Origin: Nitrospirillum amazonense
Lineage (GTDB): Bacteria; Pseudomonadota; Alphaproteobacteria; Azospirillales; Azospirillaceae
Assembly (NCBI RefSeq): GCF_007828035.1
Contig: NZ_VITV01000015.1
Span: 1 to 64,000, forward strand
Length of the DNA stretch: 64,000 nucleotides
Reading direction: 5' to 3'
A program made the position numbers and the translations under genes. Of this stretch, positions 29,713 through 36,343 are shown piece after piece (position 1 is the stretch's first letter; each line of letters opens with the position of its first letter). A model generated the notes under the pieces. That model was not told the DNA's origin. It did no database searches and worked only from the letters and a program-made list of their open reading frames with translations.

Positions 29713-30129
29713 TCAGGCGTCCAGCGCGCCCTTGCGGGCCAGGTGATCGACCACCAAGCCCTCGATCTCCTTCAGGTCGACCAGGGTCTGCTGCACGTCG
29801 CGCAGCTGCTGTTCCAGGATGGCGATACGGTCGCGGGCGCTGTTCAGCAAAAAGCGCATCTGCGGCACCTGGGCGTCGCCCACCTCATAGAGGTCAAGGA
29901 AGTCCTTGATGCCGGCGATGGTGAAGCCCAGGCGCTTGCCGCGCATGATCAGCTTCAGGCGCGCCCAGTCGCGGTGGGTATAGACCCGCTGCTGCCCTTC
30001 GCGGCGCGGGGCCAGCAGGCCTTCGTCCTCATAATAGCGGATGGTGCGGGGCGTCAGCTCGAACGCCTCGGCCAGTTGACTGATGGTGTAGGTCTCTTCC
30101 ACCGCCGTCACGGGCGCTCCGTCGGGCAT
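29713..30129 (-). CDS. MerR-family regulator of the acyl-CoA oxidation operon (LiuR-like)
   Basis: 138 residues. The N-terminal winged helix reads TYTISQLAEAFELTPRTIRYYEDEGLL (about 13-39) with RVYTHRDWARLKLI after it, then a dimer helix rich in Leu and Gln (about 85-130). No cysteine metal site is present, so it is not a metal sensor. It fits the MerR regulators that repress fatty-acid and branched-chain acyl-CoA genes in proteobacteria (LiuR type). A perfect 24-bp palindrome 53 nt upstream of its start is the likely operator, implying autoregulation and control of the operon behind it. Confidence 0.88.
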   Translation of the reverse strand: MPDGAPVTAVEETYTISQLAEAFELTPRTIRYYEDEGLLAPRREGQQRVYTHRDWARLKLIMRGKRLGFTIAGIKDFLDLYEVGDAQVPQMRFLLNSARDRIAILEQQLRDVQQTLVDLKEIEGLVVDHLARKGALDA

Positions 30130-30181
30130 GGGTCCTCTCCCTGGGCTGGCCGAACCCCTCTCATTCAGCGGAGGGTCGGCG

Positions 30182-30205
30182 CCTTACGTTTACGTAAACG
30201 TAAGG
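30182..30205. promoter_or_regulatory. 24-bp palindromic operator before the MerR gene
   Basis: CCTTACGTTTAC (30182-30193) is followed directly by its exact reverse complement (30194-30205). The TTTACGTAAA core matches the type of site described for LiuR-like MerR regulators. The position, -53 to -76 from the start codon, suits overlap with the promoter. Confidence 0.82.
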
Positions 30206-30285
30206 TCAGGGACGTCCAATGTCAATTGCCTGAATCAACTTTCAACTTCACCCGTTCGGGGTAATGGTTGGGTTGGTAAATCGTG

Positions 30286-30378
30286 CCCTCAGGCGCCGGG
30301 CGGCCACATCCTTGGCCTTGGCTTGTCCTCAGTTTCCAGTCCGCTCCCCGGAAACTTCCGGCGGACGCACTCGCGTCC
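30286..30378 (-). repeat. Dispersed structured repeat, copy 1 (reversed)
   Basis: Read on the minus strand it has the same parts in the same order as the other copies: hairpin GGACGC...GCGTCC (30363-30378), CGCCGG, a second hairpin with arms AGTTTCC and GGAAACT around GGGGAGCGGA, then ACAAGCCAAG and the terminal block GGCGCCTGAGGG. It lies 81 nt upstream of the MerR operator and points away from copy 2. Confidence 0.75.
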
Positions 30379-30425
30379 TAGGAAAAAAAGGCGCAAAAGA
30401 CCCTGTTCCGCTCGGAACTGGGTTA

Positions 30426-30526
30426 GGACGCGACCGCGTCCGCCGCAGCGAGCACCGCCCAGTTAGTGTAAAGGGGGCGCAGCGAGGAAGGCAAGCGGCC
30501 GGATGGCCGCGCCCGCCGCCTGAGGG
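30426..30526 (+). repeat. Dispersed structured repeat, copy 2
   Basis: Begins with hairpin GGACGCG-AC-CGCGTCC (30426-30441), continues CGCCGCAGCGAGCACCG, contains a looser second stem (CGCCC/GGGCG), then hairpin GCGGCC-GGAT-GGCCGC and the end block GCCGCCTGAGGG. It ends 3 nt before the stop codon of the TPR-methyltransferase gene. Copies 1 and 2 form a large inverted pair separated by 47 nt that hold a GTTCCG-CT-CGGAAC hairpin. Confidence 0.8.
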
Positions 30527-30529
30527 AAC

Positions 30530-32152
30530 TTAGATGAAAAAGTGTATCTGCGTGCGGTCGTAGCCGGTGCCCAGCAGCATGGGCTGGCCCTGGGTCACGG
30601 GGAAGTCGTGGCCGAAGAAGTAGACGGCCTGCTTCCAGTGGTTGGTGCGGGCGGCGGAGCGGGAGCTGTAGACCACCTCTTCATCCATGTGCAGGTCGAA
30701 CCAGAAGGCCACACCCTGGACCAGGCCGGGCCGGGTCGCCTGGATGGTCAGGCTTTTCAGGTCGCTGTCCGGCATGCTGACGCGGAAGTCGAAAAACCAG
30801 GCCGGGAACGGATCGGACAGCATCTGGTGGGTGTCGGCCGCCAGGTCGATCTGCTGGTAGCCCGGAGCGCGGAACTGGTCGAACCGGCTCATGTCGAAAC
30901 CGCTGACGCTGCGAATCGGGCTGACGTTGCGCAGGTCGTCGGCCTGGATCAGCTGGGCCCAGACGGTGGCGGCGGCGGGGATGACGCGGGCGCCGGGGCG
31001 GGCCAGGTTGCGGCGGGCGTGGTCCAGGATGGCCAGCATGTCGGGCGCCAGCATGCCGACGTTGACGATGTCGGACACCAGCACATCGGCCGGACGCGGC
31101 AGGTCCACGCCCAGCTTCAGATCCTGGGGCTTCTTGGCCACGATGGTGATGCGGTCGGCGTAGCCGTTCAGGGCCACGGTCTCGCGCGCCACAGTGGCCA
31201 GTGCCGCCAGGGGTTCGGAGGCGATCACGCGGGCGGCACCGGCGCGGGCGGCCATCATGCTGACCAGGGCTGAACCAGCGCCCAGCTCCAGCACCAGATC
31301 GCCCGGCCGGATGGCGCGCAGCAGCGCCGCCTCATAGGCGTCGTTGCGCTCGTGATCGTTCAGCCGGGGAATATGCCAGGCCGGCACCTGGGTGCTGCGC
31401 AGCAGCTGCAGGGCGTACTGCACCGCCTGGTTTTCCGGCAGGCGGGTCTGCACGCCCGTCAGCAGGGCGACGGCGTCCTCCGTGCGGTCCTGGCCCTGGA
31501 ACACCTGCGCCAGGCAGATCGCGGCCTCGTACCGGCTGCTGTCGGCAGCCAGGACCTGGGCGAACAGGCCGCCGGCTTCGTCCAGCCGGCCGGTGTAGAG
31601 CAGCAGGGTGCCGAGGTTGTACAGGGCGTCGAGGTTGTCGGGCAGCAGGCCCAGGGAGTGGCGCAGGCAGAACTCCGCCTCCTCCAGGTTGCCCAGCTCC
31701 CGCAGGGTGTTGCCCAGGTTGTTATGCGCCTCGGCATATCGGGGGTTGATCTCCACCGCCTCGCGGAAGCGGGCCTCCGCCTCGGCCAGGCGGCCAAGGG
31801 CGCGCAAGGCGTTGCCCAGGTTGTTCTGGCTGATGGCGTCATCGGGGTTGAGGGTGACGGCCGTGCGGAAGCAGGCCTCCGCCATCTCGAACTGGCGGCA
31901 GCCGTAGAGCAGGACGCCACGGCTGTTGTGGTATTGGAAGTTCTCGCCATCCAGCGCGATGGCCCGTTCGAACAGGTCGTTGGCCTCGATCGGCCGGTTG
32001 GCCTTCAGCGCGATGACGCCCAGGAGGTGGGTGGCCTCGGCATGGACGGGCTCCGTCGCCAGCGCGGTGCGGCAGCTCATCTCCGCTTCCGCCAGAAAGC
32101 CGGCCATCAGGTGCTGGCGGGACAGGTCCACACAATCCTGGACGAAGGACAT
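30530..32152 (-). CDS. TPR protein fused to a PRMT7-like methyltransferase
   Basis: 540 residues; GAGGAGGAGTGG precedes the start. Residues about 5-240 are six or so TPR units (NNLGNALRALGRLAEAEARF, NNLGNTLRELGNLEEAEF). Then comes an SAM-binding Rossmann domain with motif I LELGAGSALVSMMAARAGA (about 283-301), ALNGYADRITIVAKK and a beta-barrel-like C-terminus (VIPAAATVWAQLI). The wording matches protein arginine methyltransferase 7, but the double-Glu loop reads VLVSDIVNVGML, lacking both glutamates. Arginine methylation is therefore doubtful; another protein substrate is possible. The TPR plus PRMT layout resembles eukaryotic PRMT9. Confidence 0.75.
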   Translation of the reverse strand: MSFVQDCVDLSRQHLMAGFLAEAEMSCRTALATEPVHAEATHLLGVIALKANRPIEANDLFERAIALDGENFQYHNSRGVLLYGCRQFEMAEACFRTAVTLNPDDAISQNNLGNALRALGRLAEAEARFREAVEINPRYAEAHNNLGNTLRELGNLEEAEFCLRHSLGLLPDNLDALYNLGTLLLYTGRLDEAGGLFAQVLAADSSRYEAAICLAQVFQGQDRTEDAVALLTGVQTRLPENQAVQYALQLLRSTQVPAWHIPRLNDHERNDAYEAALLRAIRPGDLVLELGAGSALVSMMAARAGAARVIASEPLAALATVARETVALNGYADRITIVAKKPQDLKLGVDLPRPADVLVSDIVNVGMLAPDMLAILDHARRNLARPGARVIPAAATVWAQLIQADDLRNVSPIRSVSGFDMSRFDQFRAPGYQQIDLAADTHQMLSDPFPAWFFDFRVSMPDSDLKSLTIQATRPGLVQGVAFWFDLHMDEEVVYSSRSAARTNHWKQAVYFFGHDFPVTQGQPMLLGTGYDRTQIHFFI

Positions 32153-32268
32153 CCACTCCTCCTCGGGGGCTAGGTCGCGTCTTTGCGCGAGGAGGAGAGC
32201 AAGGGGTATGCCACTTGGGGCTGCCCCTGAAAGGCTTGGATTCCCTACACGATTGCAAGAAACTGGCG

Positions 32269-32299
32269 GCCCGGCGGTGGCACGGAACCGCCGCCGGGC
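32269..32299 (-). terminator. Hairpin after the ribokinase gene
   Basis: GCCCGGCGG (32269-32277) and CCGCCGGGC (32291-32299) form a perfect 9-bp stem, 17 nt past the ribokinase stop in the minus direction. A short mixed T-rich stretch follows. Confidence 0.6.
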
Positions 32300-32316
32300 A
32301 AAGCTTGCCGGGCAGT

Positions 32317-33231
32317 TTAGATCAGGATCGCCAGCACTTCGTCAGCGGTGGGCATGGCGTCGCCGGCGCCCACCCGGGTCACGGCGATGCTGGCCGCGCC
32401 GTTGGCGTGGCGCATGGCCTGGGGCAGCGTATCTCCCAGGGCCAGCCGGGCGGCCAGGGAGCCCACGAAGCAATCCCCGGCGCCGGTGGTGTCCACCGCC
32501 TTGACCTTGCGGCCAGGCACGCTGACCTGGTCATCCGCCGTGACCGCCAGGGCGCCGCGCACACCCAGGGTGGCCACCACGGTCTGGCCCGGGCGCCGCA
32601 TCAGGCGGCGGGCGGCCGCGGCGACGGCGTCCTCCGCCGCGTCGCCCGGCACCTCGACACCGGCGAAGTGGCCAAGCTCCGTCTCGTTCACCACCAGGAT
32701 GTCGACGTCGGCCCACAGGCTGTCGGGCGCGTCATCCAGGGCCGGGGCGGCGTTCAGCACGGTGAGGCCGCCGGCGGCGCGGCCCCGGCGGAAGAAGGCG
32801 GCGATGGTGGCGCGGGGGATTTCGAACTGGCTGACCAGGATGTCGCCCGCCGCGATGGTGACGGCCTCCAGGTCGGCCGGCGACACCTCGCCATTGGCGG
32901 CGGGGATGACGACGATGCTGTTCTCGGCGCTGGCGTCCACCATGACGATGGCGGTGCCGGTGGCGGTGTCGGTCCGGGCGATGCCCTTGGTGCCCACGCC
33001 GTTGGCCTGGAAGAACGCCAGCGCCTGGTCGCCGAAGGCGTCGCGCCCCACACGGCCGACGAACTCCACCGCCACGCCCTGGCGGGCAGCGGCGATGGCC
33101 TGGTTCAGGCCCTTGCCGCCCCGGCCGAAGGCCACGGTCTCACCGCTGACCGTCTCCCCCGGGCGCGGCGCCCGCCGCATGGTGGTGAGGACATCGGTGT
33201 TGATGCTGCCGGCGACGACGACTTTGGGCAT
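32317..33231 (-). CDS. rbsK: Ribokinase (PfkB family)
   Basis: 304 residues, usual for ribokinase. N-terminal GSINTDV and the glycine-rich GRGGKGLNQAIAAARQG signature bind the sugar; the C-terminal signature DTTGAGDCFVGSLAARLA carries the catalytic Asp and anion hole. It phosphorylates ribose at O5 with ATP in the cytosol. There is no ribose transporter or rbs regulator nearby, so it stands alone; the GGKG-L-NQ variant of GGKGANQ leaves room for a related pentose substrate. AAGG precedes the start. Confidence 0.88.
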   Translation of the reverse strand: MPKVVVAGSINTDVLTTMRRAPRPGETVSGETVAFGRGGKGLNQAIAAARQGVAVEFVGRVGRDAFGDQALAFFQANGVGTKGIARTDTATGTAIVMVDASAENSIVVIPAANGEVSPADLEAVTIAAGDILVSQFEIPRATIAAFFRRGRAAGGLTVLNAAPALDDAPDSLWADVDILVVNETELGHFAGVEVPGDAAEDAVAAAARRLMRRPGQTVVATLGVRGALAVTADDQVSVPGRKVKAVDTTGAGDCFVGSLAARLALGDTLPQAMRHANGAASIAVTRVGAGDAMPTADEVLAILI

Positions 33232-33314
33232 GGGAACCTTCGGAACAGGGCGGATGGATCAAAAGAGAACGGCGGCGATGCCTGGGCACCGCCGCCGCGC
33301 TTCAGTCTAATATC

Positions 33315-33344
33315 AGCTGCATGAGATTTGAATCTCATGCAGCT
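33315..33344. repeat. Perfect 14-bp inverted repeat
   Basis: AGCTGCATGAGATT (33315-33328) and AATCTCATGCAGCT (33331-33344) are exact reverse complements around TG. It lies 84 nt before the ribokinase start and 3 nt before repeat copy 3. It is much more AT-rich than the repeat beside it. Either an operator or a hairpin; no T-run follows on either strand. Confidence 0.75.
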
Positions 33345-33347
33345 ACA

Positions 33348-33443
33348 GGATGCGACCGCATCCGCCGGACCTTTGCGGGGAGCGGAGCGGACTGCAAAGG
33401 GAGGAAGCCAAGCCGCCGGATGGCCGCGCCCGGCGCCTGAGGG
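33348..33443 (+). repeat. Dispersed structured repeat, copy 3
   Basis: Hairpin GGATGCG-AC-CGCATCC (33348-33363), CGCCGG, second hairpin with arms CCTTTGC and GCAAAGG around GGGGAGCGGA, then GGAGGAAGCCAAG, GCCGCC-GGAT-GGCCGC and the end block CCCGGCGCCTGAGGG. It lies 14 nt past the stop of the acyl-CoA ligase gene. Confidence 0.8.
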
Positions 33444-33457
33444 CGGCTTAGCTAAAC

Positions 33458-35170
33458 TCAGGAGGCCTTCTTCTGCGCCTCCAGCTCATCCAGCAGGGCC
33501 TTGCGCGACAGCTTGCCGATCATGGTTTTCGGCAGCTCGGTACGGAATTCCACCTGCTTGGGCAGCTCGATGGCCGACAGCTTGTCGCGCAGGAAGTCGC
33601 ACAGCTCCGCCTGCGTCAGGGTGTGGCCCTCGGTCAGCTTGATGTAGGCCTTCACCGTCTGGCCGCGATAGGGATCGGGCACGCCCAGCACGATGCATTC
33701 GTTCACCGCCGGATGCAGGTAGATCGCCTCCTCCACGTTGCGGGGATAGACGTTGTAGCCGCCGGCCAGGATCATGTCCTTGATGCGGTCGACGATGTAG
33801 ATGTAGCCGTCCTCATCCATGTAGCCGACGTCGCCGGTGTGCAGGCGGCCGTTGCGCAGGGTCTGCGCCGTCTCATCCGGGCGCTTCCAGTAGCCCTTCA
33901 TGACCTGCGGGCCGCTGATGCAGACCTCACCCCGCTGGCCCTGGGCCACCGGGGTCTTGCCGTCCTCCACATCAATGATCTCGATGACGGTGCCGGGCAC
34001 GGGCAGGCCGATGGAGCCCACCTTGACCTTGCCACCCACCGGGCCGTCGATGGGGTTGACGGTGGCGACGGGCGACGACTCGGACAGGCCGTAGCCCTCC
34101 ACCAGCTTGCAGCCGGTGTGGCCCTCGAAGGTCTGGCAGACATCCAGCGGCAGCGGCGCGCCGCCGGAGATGCTGAAGGCCAGCGAGGACAGGTCGTACT
34201 TGGCCCGGTCCTTGTAGTTGTTGATGGCGGTGTAGATGGTGGGCACCGCCGGGAACTGGGTCGGCTTCTTCTTGTCGATGGTGTCCAGCACCTGCTCGAT
34301 CTCGAACCGGGGCAGCAGGATCATCTCCGCGCCCAGGTAGATCGACAGGTTCATGACGCCCGTCATGGCGAAGACATGGAACAGGGGCAGCACGCCCAGC
34401 ATGCGCTCCTGCCCCGGCCGGCCCTGGTAGAACCACAGCGCCGACTGCACCGTGTTGGCGGTCAGGTTGGCGTGGGTCAGCATGGCACCCTTGGGCACGC
34501 CGGTGGTGCCGCCGGTGTACTGCAGCACGGCCACGTCCTCGACCGCGTTGATGGTCACGGGGGCATAGCGCCCGTCGTTGGCCGTCAGGGCGCGGAAGCT
34601 GAGGTTATGGCCATCAGACGGCGGGTGGGCGATGTCCTTCCGCTTCACCAGCGGGTACAGCAGGCTTTTCGGGAAGGGCAGGATGTCGGCCATGCGGCCG
34701 GTGACGATGGTCTTGAGGCAAGTCTGGCCCAGCATCAGGACCAGCTTGTCGTAGCACTGCGGCACGTCGACCGTGATCATGATCTCCACCTCGGAGTCAT
34801 TGATCTGCTTGACGAGTTCGCGCTCCGCGTACAGCGGATTGAAGTTCACCACCGTGGCGCCGGTCTTCAGGATGCCGTAGTAGCAGAAGACGGAATAGGG
34901 GGTGTTGGGCAGGAACAGGCCCACGTTGCTGCCCCGGCCGACACCCAGCGCCTGCAGCCCCTTCGCCACCCGGTCCACCATGTCGGCGCCCTGGCGATAG
35001 GTGTAGCGTTTTCCCAGGAAATCGATGAAGGGCCGGTCTGCGAAGCGCGCCGCGGAGCTGTCGAACAGGTCCGTCAGGGGCTTCACCGGTATGGGCGCGT
35101 TCCAGTCCACGCCCGTCGGATAGCTATGTTCCCAAATGTGCGCCGCACTCACGGCCGGGTCGGCCATCAT
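33458..35170 (-). CDS. fadD: Long-chain fatty acid--CoA ligase
   Basis: 570 residues from ATG 35170 (GGGGAG upstream; ATG 35167 is equally possible). The AMP-binding core YTGGTTGVPKGAMLTH lies near residue 215, followed by EGYGLSESSP, TGDVGYMDEDGYIYIVDR and the C-terminal lysine motif KTMIGKLSRKAL. It makes acyl-CoA from free fatty acid at the inner membrane and would feed the oxidation operon at 24215-30129, though it is not part of it. No copy of the MerR palindrome was seen upstream, so shared control is not shown. Confidence 0.93.
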   Translation of the reverse strand: MMADPAVSAAHIWEHSYPTGVDWNAPIPVKPLTDLFDSSAARFADRPFIDFLGKRYTYRQGADMVDRVAKGLQALGVGRGSNVGLFLPNTPYSVFCYYGILKTGATVVNFNPLYAERELVKQINDSEVEIMITVDVPQCYDKLVLMLGQTCLKTIVTGRMADILPFPKSLLYPLVKRKDIAHPPSDGHNLSFRALTANDGRYAPVTINAVEDVAVLQYTGGTTGVPKGAMLTHANLTANTVQSALWFYQGRPGQERMLGVLPLFHVFAMTGVMNLSIYLGAEMILLPRFEIEQVLDTIDKKKPTQFPAVPTIYTAINNYKDRAKYDLSSLAFSISGGAPLPLDVCQTFEGHTGCKLVEGYGLSESSPVATVNPIDGPVGGKVKVGSIGLPVPGTVIEIIDVEDGKTPVAQGQRGEVCISGPQVMKGYWKRPDETAQTLRNGRLHTGDVGYMDEDGYIYIVDRIKDMILAGGYNVYPRNVEEAIYLHPAVNECIVLGVPDPYRGQTVKAYIKLTEGHTLTQAELCDFLRDKLSAIELPKQVEFRTELPKTMIGKLSRKALLDELEAQKKAS

Positions 35171-35715
35171 ACGTTTTCTCCCCAGGGGCGGCCCTCCACT
35201 CAGGTATGGGGTGCCACCGCTCCAATTCGTGATTTGAAGCTCAGGGTGCCGACCTGGCGACGAGGGACGCATACCCGGCGGTCGTATCGGCAACCGATAT
35301 GCCGGGGCATCCATCCCCGGTCTAGGGCGGTAACGTGCCTGCATCGGGGACGCTACTCAAGCGTTTCATGCAGCGGACGGGTGCGGGGGCCCGGCCGCAG
35401 GCCCGGCAGCCGGCAACCCCAAGTTGCCGCCGGTGTTTGGGCGCCGCCATGAAACCGGCCCCGGCCGGGTGCCCAAGCCCTGTGGATGAAAGGAACGAAG
35501 CCCCTGCCGCAGCGCAACATTTCCCCACACATTACAGTAGCGGTCCCCAGGAGTTTATGTTTACCATTAAGACGGGTTAAGCTGCCGCATTGGAAGAAAA
35601 CCAGGGACAGTTCCGGACGCACCGGACGCACCCGGAACGGCGGTTGTTGGGAGGTGAGATCATCGGGCCGGCGCCCGTTCGGGCGAACCCGGCGCAATCG
35701 GGAAGGTACTGCCTC
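35171..35715. other. Intergenic region with structured leader of the cold shock gene
   Basis: 545 bases between divergent starts with no convincing gene. The 3' part, if transcribed with the cold shock gene, folds into hairpins: GTTCCGG (35610-35616) with CCGGAAC (35632-35638), and CGCCCG-TT-CGGGCG (35672-35685), the latter ending 15 nt before the ribosome site GGGAAGG. The frame of the cold shock gene stays open up to 35590 but without a start site. Confidence 0.45.
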
Positions 35716-36249
35716 GTGCCACGCTTCGGATCGTATGACGCCTTCAGCCAGGAGGAGGGTCTCCCGGCCAAGGCCCAGGTTAAATGGTTCAATACCTCAA
35801 AGGGATTCGGCTTCGTCGCCCTGGAGGATGGAACGCCTGACGCCTTCCTGCACATCTCGGTGATCAGCCGCGCCGGCCTGGCCGACATCACCGAGGGAAC
35901 GGAACTGCTGTGCACCATCGGTGCGGGCCCCAAGGGCCCCCAGGTGCTGCGCATCGTGGAAGTGACGGGCACCGCGGCACCGCCGGAGCGCAGCGGCGGC
36001 CCCGCCCCCCGCACCCGCGACCGGGTACCCACGGGGTCGGAGATCGAGATCGACGGCACCGTCAAATGGTTCAAGGCCGACAAGGGCTTCGGCTTCGTCC
36101 TGGCCGACGACGGCGGCAAGGACGTCTTCGTGCACAAGAGCGTCCTGCGCCGCTGCGGCATGGACCACCTGGACGAAGGCCAGCGGGTGCAGATGCGCAT
36201 CGCTGACGCGCCCAAGGGCCGTGAAGCGGTCTGGGTGGCCCTGGCCTGA
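35716..36249 (+). CDS. Double cold-shock domain protein
   Basis: 177 residues from GTG 35716 with GGGAAGG 9 nt upstream. Two cold-shock domains lie in tandem: AQVKWFNTSKGFGFVALEDGTPDAFLHIS (about 21-49, RNP1 KGFGFV, RNP2-like DAFLHIS) and GTVKWFKADKGFGFVLADDGGKDVFVHKS (about 114-142). A Pro/Arg-rich linker joins them. Such two-domain proteins are typical of alphaproteobacteria; they bind single-stranded RNA and DNA as chaperones in cold or stationary phase. The long leader may regulate translation. Confidence 0.93.
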   Translation: MPRFGSYDAFSQEEGLPAKAQVKWFNTSKGFGFVALEDGTPDAFLHISVISRAGLADITEGTELLCTIGAGPKGPQVLRIVEVTGTAAPPERSGGPAPRTRDRVPTGSEIEIDGTVKWFKADKGFGFVLADDGGKDVFVHKSVLRRCGMDHLDEGQRVQMRIADAPKGREAVWVALA

Positions 36250-36282
36250 GGCCGCGCCTCTCTCCCCTGCCCCGGAAAGATC

Positions 36283-36314
36283 ACAGCCCCGGAAGCCATC
36301 GCCTCCGGGGCTGT
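36283..36314. terminator. Bidirectional terminator between cold-shock and macroglobulin genes
   Basis: ACAGCCCCGGA (36283-36293) and TCCGGGGCTGT (36304-36314) form a perfect 11-bp stem with a 10-nt loop, followed by TTCTTT. Confidence 0.9.
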
Positions 36315-36343
36315 TTCTTTACCGCAATCGCCTATGGGCCCGG

